Under the pieces are notes generated by a model, which was not told the DNA's origin, did no database searches, and saw nothing but the letters and a program-made list of their open reading frames with translations. Below, piece by piece: positions 48,801 through 61,746 of a stretch of DNA of 64,000 nt. Location of the stretch: contig NC_051119.1 in assembly GCF_014839805.1 (NCBI RefSeq), positions 5,201,245-5,265,244 of the forward strand, given 5' to 3'. The position numbers were made by a program, and so were the translations under genes. The stretch is from Manduca sexta (taxonomy: Eukaryota; Arthropoda; Insecta; Lepidoptera; Sphingidae). Within the stretch, counting starts at the first letter, position 1, and each line of letters begins with the position of its first letter.

Positions 48801-49917
48801 CTTTACATATATAAAAATTGTAATAAACCAATGTCTGTACATAGATATTGAAGAAAAGACCAACAGAAGGCAAAACAACGGTTATTAGAATTTTTGTTTG
48901 TATCTTTGTATCTGCATCACTTAAAAATACTGGTTCTAATAGTATGCAATAAAATAAACTTCAAAAAGTTTACATTTTAGATAAAGTAAAGAGAAATTCA
49001 TATTTCGATTAAAGTTAAGGTGTAAAAGTGTTTTGAAGTTTTGAATTTGTTCAGCTACTTTTGTTGTTGACTGTACAATGTATAAGTGTGGGTACTGTAA
49101 ATGTGTCAGCTTAGTATTAGCGGCTCTCAATTTTTTTTTAACAAAAACAGACATCATTTCATAGCCATCAAAGTGGCCCCCAGTGGGCTTCCTACCGCCG
49201 CTTATCAGTCGACGTTCAATTAAAGACTTAATTAATCAATAACTTTTTTTTTATTAAATATCAAACATTAATATCTCCAGGAGGATCTGGACAAGGAGAT
49301 GCTGGGCATCAACGTGCCGACGGACAAGCTGCCGGATGTGCCCGCCTCCGAGCTGGTGCACGACAAGCCCAAGCCGAGCAGGTCCAAGCAGACTGGTGAG
49401 TACATGATCCCATGGTTGGAGAATGTATTACTAGCATTTGTTCGCTGATTTCGATCTACTAACTGATACTGACCAAAAATTAATTTTACTCATTTGGCTA
49501 ATATTTTATATTTACATCCAGATTTACACTAACACTCGAGTTCTTATATTATGAGCGCCACTCCGTACATAACGACATGCTGTCAATGTTCAAATCATAC
49601 TAAAGTCAGGTGTACGTATTGCAGTACAGTTGAGTCGAATACAATGAGTGTACGGAACGCCAGCTCTAGTACGTAGTACATATATATCGACGGTAATAAG
49701 TACATAATTGTCTTTCGTCAATTCATAAATACTAAATATATTATTTGGATGCCACTCTGCCAATAATTTTAATACATTTTTACGGTTGCTGTTTTGAGTG
49801 ATTTTTGGAAAATTGTGAAGTTGGCTTTACGAAAATATACTCTATTTACTGAAACCTATGTTTTTTTTTGCAGAGGACGATGAGGAACTGGCCCAACTGC
49901 AGTCGTGGGCGACATAG
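45887..49917 (+). CDS. CHMP4: Charged multivesicular body protein 4 (ESCRT-III, Snf7/shrub)
   Basis: Core ESCRT-III subunit that polymerises on endosomal and other membranes for scission. Exons: 45887-46067, 47845-48022, 48460-48610, 49281-49395, 49874-49917 (TAG); 669 nt, 222 aa, in line with CHMP4B and fly shrub. The N-terminus MSFLGKIFGGKKEEKGPTT carries the amphipathic start; helices alpha1-alpha2 run through the basic KRKKRYEKQL segment in exon 2; DVDKVHDIMDDIAEQHDIS and the acidic DEDELERELEELEQ helix follow. The C-terminal DDEELAQLQSWAT helix is the Bro1/ALIX-binding motif of the family. Intron 1 (46068-47844) contains a striking 53-nt-arm inverted repeat; intron 3 begins with a TTCG microsatellite. 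The gene diverges from ARMC6, with a LINE between them. Confidence 0.95.
47450..47671. repeat. Rearranged piggyBac-like MITE with 53-nt hairpin in CHMP4 intron 1
   Basis: Matches the left part of the 1103-1342 MITE (ggtccattttcatacatttt, then tctagttagtgattagttct). It then folds back: arms 47557-47609 and 47619-47671 are perfect 53-nt complements with a 9-nt loop. The right TIR is missing. Confidence 0.85.
48637..48675. repeat. TTCG-type microsatellite after CHMP4 exon 3
   Basis: Imperfect ttcg/ttcgg/ttct units starting 27 bp past the splice donor. Confidence 0.85.
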
Positions 49918-50934
49918 ATCCGCGCCTTTACAACATGTGATATATTTACTTGTAGCGTTAATTGTGTATAGTATCAGTTTTGTTTGCCAGTGCATATTGA
50001 TAAATCACACGATTCTAGCTTACAGTCTATTTGAAGAGCTATTTTAGTTTAGAATGGATGTTTGAAAAATGGTCCTTCGAACCAGAATTTTTATCTGTAT
50101 CTTCAAACATATAGGGTAGGAATTAATGCCTTGAGTATCGACATTTTTCAGTGTTTCTATCGATACATAATACTGATAATTTCACAATACTAATCGATTG
50201 TCGATATAAAACATCGGTTACAAATATTCGAAGATTAGTGTGCTCAAAATGTAGAATCTCTGAAAAATAAGCACTGTCAAGCCAAACTGAAATATAAATA
50301 TGTATTTAACGTCAATATTGCTTGAGACCCTTTAATCTGCCTTATATATAGTCTAAATATTGATAGGATTCGGAATGCGTACGGCAGATTTGTTTTGAAT
50401 TTATTTTTTACACTAACATTAAGTTACATACAATATAGTTGGCATTTGTCATGCAAAAAAAAAGCGTACACAAAAAAAAAATTAGTATAAAAGATTTTCA
50501 ATGGCTTGGCCGAAATAAAAAAAAGAGATTGCAATTATTTTTTTTTTATTAAAAACGCAATTTTACAAAAGATTCGCGGTTGGAAACATTCACGAATTGT
50601 TGGTTGTTATATTGAAAGGAAAAATCTATATGAAATAATTAAAATCTTCGAGTATAGTCTAATGATTTAGCACATTTCACTATGATAATTCATCAGTTAA
50701 CAATATCACATTTTTTGTGTGTTAAAAAATTCCGCGTGGAATTTAAATTGTCATAGAATTCATAAAAAAAGTCTCAGAAGCAAAACCTCCGATAAATTAC
50801 AGGAAAAAAAGGCAAATGGAAAGATACTGTCGTTTAATTAAAAATGGCGAGGAGTTACAATTAGGAAGCACTTTCTTTCGTGCCTAGATCACTATCAGTG
50901 TAATAGCATAGAATGAAACGAGCAAATAGCTCGC

Positions 50935-51325
50935 ACGATGTTATGGTGGTAGGATATTTGTATCCGCCCGGATAGCGACCACCGTAAACAAGCAGTCTTA
51001 CTTATAAAAAATTCGCAAAGCTATGCTTAGTTAAAACACAAATTTACTCGATCAGCTGTAAGTCAAAACCCACCATCTTGCCTTTTAATAAGGTTTAAAC
51101 TAGGAAACCGGTGATGTTTTTGACAGCTATTTAAGCAATTCTTAACCATCTCTTAACGCTAAAACAAGTTTATAAGTAAGACTGAAGGACTCAAACCACT
51201 ACGTGGCCACTCAAAGCCCACGTAAGTCGCGTTCCGGGATCAGCCTGTGTATATCCGTTTCAAACAGGCCGACATAATTGTGTCGACTGGCGTCATGTAA
51301 AACTACCTCTCGCCAGCGACCTCAC
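50935..51325 (+). repeat. Dispersed repeat D interrupted by a nested MITE
   Basis: The repeat D leading block (tatccgcccggatagcgacc) ends at 50990 and the family resumes after 51183. The interruption is a 190-bp MITE at 50994-51183. Confidence 0.75.
50994..51183 (+). mobile_element. MITE with AGTCTTACTTATAAA terminal inverted repeats
   Basis: Starts agtcttacttata and ends tataagtaagact; the inner block gcaaagctatgcttagtta is shared with the copy at 8036-8239. Inserted within repeat D. Confidence 0.82.
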
Positions 51326-51404
51326 ACAGCGTTTCTCAACGGTTCAATTTGTTAGCAATTTTCTTCTTCGTGAAATGTAGAAACAGCTTTCAACGTACTC
51401 TCAT

Positions 51405-51575
51405 ATAGTATTAACTGCCATTTTCGATAAACTATTCCAATCGCTCTTTCGATCCTTCGCGAAAATTGACCAATCAGAACAAAGATTTTTTAACAAGACA
51501 AATGGCTTATTATGATTGGTCTATTCTCAGGATCGAAGCGAGGATTAAATGGTATATTGTAAACCGCGGTTAGGA
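51405..51575. repeat. Foldback repeat family, reverse copy
   Basis: actgccattttcgataaact, gaccaatcagaacaaagatt and attggtctattctcagga. Confidence 0.6.
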
Positions 51576-51689
51576 ACCTTCGAGAAGCGAGCTTGTTCAA
51601 TTTCAAAGATCGGCAGTTATTCCTCTGATGTTGGATATTTATGGCTTGCTCACCATCAGATTGTATGAGACCTATATGTAAGTACTTGC

Positions 51690-51838
51690 AGCAGTGGCGA
51701 ATGTTCATATAACATGCATGCTCCTATAATTGAAGAGGCACGTCACATTGCTAATTGTACAAATGCTACGACATTGTCTTTATTATATGCCGCGTATCCT
51801 TCGTAGGAGGTCCTTAAATAAATAAATAAATAAATAAC
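51690..51838 (+). mobile_element. Probable non-LTR 3' fragment with (AATA)n tail
   Basis: cagcagtggcgaatgttcat through ggaggtccttaaataaataa; tail type like 38420-38440. Confidence 0.5.
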
Positions 51839-52177
51839 CAGATTCCTGCCGGCTTGCCTTTATCTGGAATCTAATTATCATTAGATTTGTAGACCGCATT
51901 CATGCATGTAAGTACATATATGTTATGTCGGGTTCCCTTTTGGAAAATTTCACCTTTCTCCACTGACTTGTACTATGGAATACTTACATCCACATATGTA
52001 ACCTCAAAAGGAGGTAACTATCAATAGTAATTCTTCACTTATTTAAATTAATAGGGCATTCTTCCATTAAGCGGTTATATACGGACAGCACTGAGCGCAT
52101 ATATATATAAGTATTTTTAAGCTGTAATAATTTGTGCATATGGTTTAATAAATTTTTATTTTAAGAATTATTTGTTT

Positions 52178-52700
52178 TATTTTTGACTAGCTTTTGCTCG
52201 CGGCTCCGCCCGCGTTATAAAGTTTTCCGTTATAAAAGTAGTAGTTTCCCGGGAGCCTATGTTCTTCCCAGTCTTAAACTGTCTCCATACCAAATTTCAT
52301 CTTATTACGTTGGGTAGTTTATGAGTTTAACACGTTCAGGCAGACAGATGCAGCGGGGGACTTTGTTTTATAATATATTTTTTAGAACTTTTTAAGAGGA
52401 ACAATCCCGTCATACATCATTGTTCCATAACTTTAACCGTTTACGCAGCGCACGCAATGGAAGCTATCAAAACTAATAAATTGTCTCAGTTTTTGCAACA
52501 TGTTTCATTACTGTTCCGCTCCTATTGGTCATAGCGTGATGATATACAGCCTATAGCACTCCACAAATAAAGGTCTATCCAACACAAAACGAATTTTTCA
52601 GTTCAAACCGGTAGTTCCTGAGATTAGCCATTACTGCTCCGCTCCTGAGATTAGCGCGTTCAAACAAACAAACAAACTCTTCAGCTATATGTAATAGTAT
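52178..52700 (-). repeat. Two reverse copies of the dispersed 'cgcggctccgcccgcg' repeat
   Basis: ttttgctcgcggctccgccc at 52190; taccaaatttcatcttatta; a second unit with gaatttttcagttcaaaccg and gcgcgttcaaacaaacaaac. Confidence 0.6.
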
Positions 52701-53218
52701 AGATTAATGACTGCAATTTCAATTATTTTTCATAGCTTTTTGGTTGCTAAAATCTAGCTAATCTTAATTTGTTTTTTATTTTTATTTAACCAAGACCCTA
52801 CGTTTTTAGTCTGTCAAGGGTCAACTAGAATACAAATACACCGGACTTTTGGGTGACCGCTTTAGACGCTCGGAACCCTTGAAATCTTTATTCAGTATAC
52901 TCTTCTATTTACATCACTACGAAAAAAGAGAGGTGTTGATAAGTTTAAGGTGTGTGTGTCTGTGTCTGTATATTTGTCTGTGGTATCGCAGCTCCTAAAC
53001 GAATGGACTGTTTTTGACACGGTTATTTTTGTTTGAAAGCTTATGTCGAGATGCTGCTTATCTATAATTTAGAAACATATTCAGGTGTTCGAAGGTGAAA
53101 TCTTTACTTTCACAAGTACGAAATTGATTAGAAGGGTATACTTATAACTAAGCAGTGTTTAAGAAATTCATATTTGATAATTGAAAAGTTAAAGACACGG
53201 TGATAGAAAATTAATCTT

Positions 53219-53451
53219 ACACACACAAACACGCACACACACATCAAGCAGTTATCCTCGAAGGGGTATGGAGAGGCGCAACCAGGGTACCCACTTTACG
53301 CCAAGTGTGTTCCGTCCTATGTGATGGGCGAGTCTATCGACATATCGGGCACAAATTCTAGACTTCGATACTGAGAAAAAAAAAAACAGATATCACTGCC
53401 CGCCCGGTATTCGAACTCTGCATGTAGTACAACTACGCCACCGAGGCAGTC
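53219..53451 (-). mobile_element. tRNA-derived SINE (family A), full length, minus
   Basis: Reverse-complement copy ending with the tRNA-like head (ccaccgaggcagt). It is flanked by aattaatctt at 53209-53218 and 53452-53461. An AC-rich tail lies at its 3' side (53219-53245). Confidence 0.87.
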
Positions 53452-53739
53452 AATTAATCTTTGTACTGACAACATCGTTTCATCGTAAAGCAGGTTTATT
53501 TTTCCTTGTCAGACTACATAAGTATTTTTACTCACTTTTTTATACGTATCCCTTAGCCTAAATCATTGATTCCAAAAGTGGACCAGGTGGACCCCCAGGA
53601 GACCATGGGAGACTTGACAGGGATCTACGATGGTGTGATCAAAAAATGTGGGTTTACAATTCTTTAGCGGGGGTCCAGGAAGATTTAGCTGTTTTGATAG
53701 TACAGAATTAAAATGTCGACTTCATCTATCAATGTAGGC

Positions 53740-53825
53740 AGATAAAATTGATAGGGGTCGTAAGGCGGTGACCCCAACATAACTGTCTAGTCGCTTCTCG
53801 CATTTTCTCCGCAAAATCAAAAAAA
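53740..53825 (+). mobile_element. 3' fragment of the 25197-25683 element family
   Basis: ggggtcgtaaggcggtgacc, ccaacataactgtctagtcg and tttctccgcaaaatcaaaaa parallel the 25590-25683 end. Confidence 0.65.
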
Positions 53826-54172
53826 ATGGTCCACCAAAACTAGCACATTGTTGGCAGTAGTCTATGAGAAAAAGAGGTTTAGGTTACCTCTGGCCTGAAT
53901 TAATCGCGGATCTCACTCGTAACGTATGTAATCAATTATTAAGTAATATGTGTACAATAAATCATTGTCACACTCACTATTCTTTAGGTGAGTGTATGTG
54001 ACTTGAATTTGGACATATTATGAATAACTAATGCCTAGCTTTCCCTCGCGGGTGTATTCTGTTAGCTATGATAGTTTATTGTTTATTATAATACTTAGGA
54101 TAAATACAGTTGGTGCAAAAGCAGCTAAACTAGTAAAAGAAATCAAATTATCTTTAACTTTTTGTGCTTGAT

Positions 54173-54564
54173 AATGGGGTACCGGACTCATTTTTGTTCT
54201 TTACTATTATCAAATATTTACGTTATATAAATTATAACACAAAAGGAATTATTAAAATCCGGTAAAAAATCAACAAGTTATAAGTCTTTGAATTTCGGTG
54301 GAAGGGGTAGTTAACAAGAAACAGAAAAGAGACAAAATATGCACATGTGACGTCATCGGGAATTACGACGCGTGCGAAAAAAAGAGATGAAGCGATATCC
54401 CCACATCGTGCCCACTTCTGCACGTTACAATATTTTAAATATGAATTACTCGCTCATTTTTAAACCAATTTTTATGCTGTTTTCGCAGACGTGCTTCTTT
54501 TTTGTATTAAAATCCATTGCATATAGAATAATGTACAAAATCAAGCATAGGCCGGTCCCCTATT
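54173..54564. mobile_element. Shorter relative of the GGGGACCGG inverted-repeat family
   Basis: About 390 bp with aatggggtaccggac at the left and ggccggtcccctatt at the right end. The interior gatgaagcgatatccccac recurs, reversed, near 63390, where a fragment of the same family lies upstream of PICK1 (about 63290-63480). Confidence 0.65.
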
Positions 54565-55032
54565 GATTTTTTTTATTAAACTTCAAGGGTTATAATTTAT
54601 TTTAGATAAAGACATACGTATATTTCGGGTAGCGTTCTTAATTTGTTCTGACTAAATGTTAGACTGGTTTTTGGGGGGTTTTGACAATCCTTGCCACAAG
54701 CGGACAGATGACCTAATAAATGTTGCAGGAGGTCGATGGATGCTTGCAACATGCTATGTTTACTTCTAACAAACATCTAATCATTTTTACTAACTTTCTC
54801 GTTTATAATTTGTTTATATGTGTATTTTATGTTCTTGATATTACACGAATAGAAAATATTATGAATTAATTTTATCTTTTTGTGAAAACAGCATTAAAAA
54901 TTCGAGAGTAATTGAAACACTTCGCCATATTATAAAACATGAAACAGAATTGTGGTACTGACGTTAACTTTAAAACGAAAAACTGTCGCCCCAATATTTT
55001 GGAATAATTTTTCTCCATTGAATTGAAATAAT

Positions 55033-55171
55033 GATTTCTCATATTTACGCGAATGTTAGACATTGAAATAAAATTATTTTACAAACTTTCAAAGGCTGCA
55101 AATTTTTCGAAACGTTGAAAGAAAATTAAATATAAAACCGTGATAAAATTCGTAAAATAGTTTTATATCAA
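55033..55171. repeat. MITE family M1, short copy upstream of the small secreted protein gene
   Basis: gatttctcatatttacgcga, aggctgcaaatttttcgaaa and gtgataaaattcgtaaaata; lies about 130 bp from the start codon. Confidence 0.68.
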
Positions 55172-55300
55172 TGTATTTTGTTAGTTATAATAGTATCGAA
55201 ACATCAGAATAAACCGCCAACCGCCACTCAGATTCTGCAACCGCGTCTTTAAATCTAACTTCAGTTGGACACGCGGGCTCAGTTGCCAACACATTACACG

Positions 55301-56127
55301 ATGAAAACTATTGTATTGGTGAGTAACAATTAATTAATTATCCCCTTGATATTAGTATATTTAAATTAATTGTTCTTTTCGTGAAAATAGAAACTATTAA
55401 GATATAATCATTGTAAAGAATAGGAATTAATGGTGGACCACTTAATTTAAAAACCTTTACAAAAGTGTAGAGATTCGTCGATCCCTAATACATTGTGTTA
55501 GAGTTTAATTTAAATTTTATAGATATCAGTTATTTAATTCAGTAGTTATTAGTATAGATCGTCTTTATGGTGTAACATATAGTTATATAATGTATATATT
55601 ACGTACTGCGACACAGGAATAGAGGTAGAAAACAGAAAATTAGTATCCAAGAATAAATTATGGATAAAAAGATTTTACCAGTCAGGAGTTCTTTTATAAA
55701 AAATTTACCGTGCAACATGTCTGACATATTTCTCGTCACGTTTATTTAAAGACGAGTATAAAACTCTAATATCTTTTCTCAACAGATATCCCTCTTCATA
55801 GTCTCCACAAACGCCACACTGGATTTAAATAAAATCCAACAGATGGCGACACTAAAACTCCAAACCGTTTCAGATCACGCATCACAAACCCTCCACAAGA
55901 TTACTGAAAACATAGACTTGGACAAGATCAAGCAATTGGACTTTCTGAGCATCATTCCGAGGATACAAGATAGATTAAACCATATACATGGGAAGAAAGA
56001 TGCTGTGAAATACTATTTGGAGAAAGCTAAGAGTCTGACTGGGAGTGACGTTGTTGTGGCTTTTGATTCAGTACCGTGGCCTGTTCGTAGAATGAGTGAC
56101 CATTATGAAAAGTACAATAGATTATAA
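55301..56127 (+). CDS. Small secreted protein of unknown function
   Basis: Two exons: 55301-55318 (six codons, donor gtgagt) and 55786-56127 (acceptor ctcaacag, stop TAA); 119 aa. The spliced N-terminus MKTIVLISLFIVSTNA is a textbook signal peptide, only formed after splicing, which supports the exon pair. The mature part is about 100 residues, has no cysteine, is rich in Lys, Asp, Ile and Leu, and looks largely helical, ending SMPWPVRRMSDHYEKYNRL-like (actual tail from DSVPWPV onward). AATAAA occurs overlapping the stop (56127-56132) and at 56185. I do not recognise the family. A single intron just after the signal peptide start is common in lepidopteran haemolymph, cuticle and salivary genes. 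A decayed MITE copy ends about 130 bp upstream of the ATG. Confidence 0.72.
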
Positions 56128-56184
56128 ATAAATAATTACGGGAATATATTCGTTTGACAAATATAAATAGCCCCCTTAGGGCTT

Positions 56185-56190
56185 AATAAA
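56185..56190 (+). terminator. Candidate poly(A) signal of the small secreted protein gene
   Basis: AATAAA 58 bp after the stop; a second one overlaps the stop codon itself, so this downstream copy is the better candidate. Confidence 0.45.
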
Positions 56191-56976
56191 TTGCATTACA
56201 TTGTTGTGTTAATTGATTTTGAATATTATTTCAATGAAAACAATGTCGATAATAGTTTGACAGTAAAAAATTGTCTGCGCCGGCCCTTAAAATATCCAAA
56301 AAACGCGACTCGTAGTCAATGTTTAATTTTGATGTTTGTGATTGACGTTAGTCGCATGTTAGTCTCAAGCAATCCCAATAAAAAGAGACAGAGGGGCGTT
56401 TTTTTACCCACATTCTCAGCACACTAATCAAAAAAATAAAAAACGCCATATTCTCGCAAAATATGGACTTGATTTCTTATATTGACATTAACTTTAAAAC
56501 GAAAAAACAAAAATGGTGTCCCCAAGGTTTGTTATTTTTCTGTTTAACTTATAAAGTACTATTGATGTTTTAATATTATCATAAGTTAAGATTTATGGCA
56601 GGTAATTATTTTTTTAGAGTAAGCGTAGGAATTCATAAAAAATAATTAATGACAAATGATAGATAGCTTTGTAAAAACTATGTGTATCATCTAATCGATC
56701 ACATCTATTCTCGTAAAGCACAGATTTTTAATCTGGTCTCATTTCTTTATGTTAAATAATATCTCATTTGCCTACCGTTAATGACTATATGACTGGACTC
56801 TATGTTTAAGAGGCCAATAGGGTCTTACGTAAATGTTCAGGTTATCTAATACACCGTTTATTTATGAGCAACGAAAATATCAAAGATAAAACAAGGAGTT
56901 TATTGGTTGGAAGACTGACGTGTAATATAATTTTACAAAATAAGTGTAAAATATAATATTTTGACGTAATTATTGT

Positions 56977-56982
56977 TTTATT
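56977..56982 (-). terminator. Candidate poly(A) signal of PICK1
   Basis: AATAAA on the minus strand about 91 bp beyond the PICK1 stop codon. Confidence 0.5.
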
Positions 56983-57072
56983 ATACCTACCATTACTAAT
57001 ATAATAGCAAAGTTCACTTAGCTTTGTACAGCATTAGCTTGTTACAAATAAAAGTCATTTTACAACATACAT

Positions 57073-60000
57073 TTAGTTATTCATACTCAAACCACTTAAC
57101 AAATTATCAAAAACATCATCTACGTCATTTTTCTTCGCAAAATTCAGTCCATTTTGGAACTCTCCGAACTCATTATCCATTGGCATAGCTGTATCAGCTA
57201 GACCTAATTCCGTCAGCAACGTCAGATTAGACCTGTCATCGTCAGGTGCATCTGACGCGTTGAGGTCAACAGTGTCAATGCCTGGTAACAGTTGTTCTGA
57301 CGATTCAGTGGAGTCTACATCCTTTGTCTGACGTCTGTTGATTTGTTTCGGCTCTTTTTCAATGTCGTGGTATTCTTGGATTTCTTTCCCGTATTCTATT
57401 TCTTCGTCATCGTCAGGGTTGTCCTGGGAATATGATATTTTTAGTAAATTTTTTTTATTGCTTTGGACTTTTGTTTAGGAAGAGCGTCGCCAACTTGGCC
57501 CAGGGAGGGCAAGTTGATATGGAGAATGAGAAAAGCATGCATTGTAGGTAAAGTCTAGAGCACATAATCCTCTCCCACTCCCTCTCTCCTTTAACAATAA
57601 CAGCGCAGATCGTAGTTGAGCGTATGTAATATTAGGAATAGAATCGCTGAATTAATTTGAGTTTTTATAACCTCTAGAGGGGAGGCGGCTGCTCGTCCCT
57701 GGCCCCCCTTGGCGTCGCCCTTGTTGTTCAGTATATTTTGTAGTACATTATTCGTTTTATACCAATAATTCATATCCATAAGATAGTATTGACTGGTAAT
57801 GTTTACACTTTGATTAGAATATACAAATAAGACCCATGTTCAGTAGAGTACGAACTGCGGCTGATGATGATACAAAGAAAACATAGCTTCGATATTTTTT
57901 TTGTGTATCCTACACTAACCAGACCATGAATAAAAATAAAAATCAAGAGCTCATGACATACTAATCAAAATAAACTAACCCAAAATATATACCTACTTCA
58001 ATTGGGGGTTTCGAGGTTTATCTATGAAGAAAATTATTAAATAAAGTCTTACAAGAAATATATAGCATAAGAACCTGTATAATTTGTCCGGTAGATTTGT
58101 ATTGGAAAGCGTTTTGCGATAAATCAACTTCAACCGGAAAGAGCGTCGAATTTTCCTTGAGTTGTTCCACTGTTTCGCTGTAAATAGAAATAATGTTGAG
58201 GATGACAAACTTCATTAGGAAGGTCATTGGTAGACATACAATTCTCCAACAATTTTGGATTTAGAATTGTTAAAGACTCAAGAACCATTAAAGGTACTAA
58301 TGCAATACTTTTCTGGAACTGCGGGTGTTTAAAAATCGGTGAGCACTTACCATAGCTAACAGGCTAGCTACCATACACATACTACAGCTAAATCTTTAAA
58401 GGTAACCTAATGGATAGTAAAATTTACAATGCTCTTACTTGTGATACACGGAAAGACCCTGAATAAACTTCCTCAGCTGATACGCCACGTCCTGTGCCTT
58501 TTTATTTTCCAATAACTCCAGTTTCACGAGAACATCAGATCTGAGACGAGCGAATCGAGCCCTCGCGTCTTGGCGACATCGCAGAATCAATCTAAAAGAA
58601 AGGTTATTGTTGGGTAATCATTTCTTCTTCGGATTGTTATGATAGCAAGCCTTTAATATATATTATCCCACTACTAGAATCGGCGGAAAAAAGCAGCGAT
58701 AGCCTAGTTGGTTTTGGAACGGACTGCGAGACGAATGTCCGCAGGGTCAAATCCCAACGGCACACACCTCTGACTTTTCTAAAAATCATGTGTGTATTCT
58801 TTGTGAATTTATCGCTTGGTTTAACGGTGAAGGAAAACATCGTGAGGAAACCTGCATACCTGAGAAATTCTCTATTAGGAATTTTCGAGGTTGTGTGAAG
58901 TCTATCAACCCGCACTAGGCTAGCGTGGTGGACTAAGGCCCAATCTCTCACAGTAGTAGAGGCGGCCCGTGCCCAACAGTGGGACAGTAAATAATACAGG
59001 GCTGATATTATTATTATTACTGGGATCGGGCCTCCTCTACTATTCAGCACCGACGTAACCGTTCCACTCATCCTCCAAGTGGCGATAAAGCATTTTATCT
59101 CCGCGAAAAAAAAAGTAAGCGTGGTCGATGGTTAAACTCTTTCAGTAAAGGAGTTCCGAGCCTAACTGTAAGACAGTATATACGGTATATACCTGTACTC
59201 ATAATTCCCAGTCTCCACTCTATACAGAGGTTCCTGTAGAGCATTGTATCCATATTCTTCATCATCCATCTCTTTAACTTTGAGGCAGTACGACAAATAC
59301 TCGAATTTCGTATCGGCGTATTTTCTAATGGTCAGTTTGGTGTCAGGAATGGCTTTGTTTAAATATGTTCCCATGTCTGATAAAATCTGTTGACAGAATT
59401 TTATTAGGCTTTGCTATTGGTCGGATATATTTTATATTCGCCGGGATAACGACCACCTTACATAAGGCGTTAAAACCTGCTATAGTGGCCCATGTAAGTG
59501 TGCTGCGTGCCTTCCGGGATCAGCTTCGTATTATCGCTTGTATCCGGCTCCAACAGATCCGCATAATTGTGTCGACTGTCGAGGGGTAATCATCTCTCGT
59601 CAGTCAACATTCTATTGGACCCCACTCCACTTACCATCACGTGCAGTGAAGCTACTTTACCGAGCAACGATAAAAAAGGCAACGAAAAACTAAGAAAATA
59701 AACTAGAGTACGCTTACGATCTCTATACATAAAAAAAACTCTACGCATTCGAAATATAACCAGTTTTCGGATTGTGTTGCGGTTTTTTATTTTTATTTTA
59801 TCTCGACGTTTCGAAGACTGCAGCCCTCATGGTCACGGTCGGACTAAGGTGTTGGTCGTCGGAAAGGTTAAAGTTGTAACATAGACCTACATTTTACAAT
59901 TATACAAAATTGGCCCTACAACTTGTCTATCACATCTGCGTAACAAAAAGCATAACCTCTCACTTACGGGTTTTAAAGTCTTCAACATCTTGATACCATC

Positions 60001-61713
60001 GCGCTCCAGTTGCCTGTGGTACTGTCCGAACCTCGAGAATGCCTCGGAAGCCCTCGCTTGTGGCTCCTTCACCCCTATACCAGCGAAGATGTCTCCCATT
60101 GCTTTGTATGTTTGGAGTAGATCGAAGTAGGATTTCAACATTCTGAAAGTAAGAACACATTTGGATGAATTCAATTGAGTTGGTGGTCGGATATCGGATA
60201 TTGGGATTAGCCTTTGGATAACTGGTTTTAAACAGGGTGGTATAATTGTGTCGACTTACAAGGGGCAACCATCTCTCATCAGTGGACATTCTATTTGGAC
60301 CCTACTCCACTTATCATCAGGTGCAGTGGGGTTAATGTGGAATGCCTATAGATAAATTGTCTAAACAAGAACCATGGTTCAGGACCACAGAACCTAGTAT
60401 TTCTACATGAAATTATGTGACTTAACATTAAAAGTCCAGATAACTAGTGCAATATTTGTTTGCAGTTTTATAGATCTGGATGGTGTTGCTACTATTTAAT
60501 CCACAGTTTCCAACTACCCATATGGACTACATGCAATAGTATATGTTTGTTCTTACTAACAGATGCCCAACTGATGACCTCATCTCATCGAAGTAATCTA
60601 TTTTAAAATTGTAGTAAAGCTATCAATGCTTACCTTTTTGAATGTTCTACAAGTCTCTTATAAGTGCTCTCAGTTTCTCTCAGCTCATCTAGTTTGGCGA
60701 CAAGAGTGTCGTTGCAAAGTATAGCTCTAGACAAGCCCAGAGCATCAGCTGCCCCTGAAGACATGTTCTCCACTAGCCTGTGTTTCATCTTCTTCATTAT
60801 TATATCCAGGGACTTCCCCTGCTTCGGGTCCGCGTGTAACTTGTTGTAGTTTATTGTTACTTCGTCCTAAGAACAAAAATATTATGTTATTGTTAGGGCA
60901 CCTTTTTTATTGTGTTTGAATTTACTTTGGTGGCGTAGTTGCATTGTGTGGTAGGACTTCTGCTCTGAGATTTTGGATGCAAATTCTGAGTCGAGCAGTG
61001 ATATTGGGTTTTATGATATCAGCTCTGAGTTTCGGATTTGGACGTTATGGCGATAGACCTTTTTAGACATAATAGGACGGAGTTCACCAGTTAAAAATGA
61101 GCATACCAGTTGCGCAACCACCTCCTCTTTGAGAATAAAAGGCGTGTATGATATTTCAAATTACTTAGTAGTTGATTATCACCGTGGATTATCATTAAGT
61201 ATGATTTCTTGTATAGCGTCTTAGTTATGTTTATTACTTATTTAAACATACCTTAGCAGACTGTATCATTTTAGCGACTTCCACTTTCGTCTTTCCCTTT
61301 ACGGTCTGGCCGTTGACACCCACCAGCTCATCGCCGCTTTGTAACGTTCCTTCTCTTGATGCTGGCGTGTTGTCGAATATCTGAAAGAGATCATTTCTCG
61401 GTTACACTTAGCTGGACAAATATTGAGGGCATTTTTATAACATAAACTAGCTGACCCGACAGACCTCCGGTTTTAACTATGGATGCACGCGCGCATTCTG
61501 TCGATCGCCGACAGTTATTTCAAACCACTGACAGTTATGTAAAATTAATATTGTCGTTAATTTTTCTTAAATTTTACTAATTTTCCGCGCAATTTTTTGT
61601 TTTTTTTTCTTTCATAATAACCTTCTCCTGACAATAACAAACACGACAAAAAATATAGTGAAATCGGTCCAGCCGTTGACGCGTGATGGCGTGATCAAGG
61701 GAAATAGGGATTC

Positions 61714-61746
<33 letters not shown>

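Larger units (their letters stand above)
49918..55300. other. CHMP4 3' UTR and repeat-rich intergenic region
   Basis: The CHMP4 3' UTR probably extends some hundreds of bases (aataaa at 50514). Then follow repeat D with nested MITE, a foldback repeat, a non-LTR 3' fragment, reversed 'cgcggctccgcccgcg' repeats, SINE A (53219-53451), the GC-rich element fragment (53740) and the 54173-54564 element. No host gene identified. Confidence 0.7.

Noticed and set aside
58637..59071. 144-codon minus-strand frame
   Set aside because: Lies wholly on SINE B sequence inside a PICK1 intron; not a gene.
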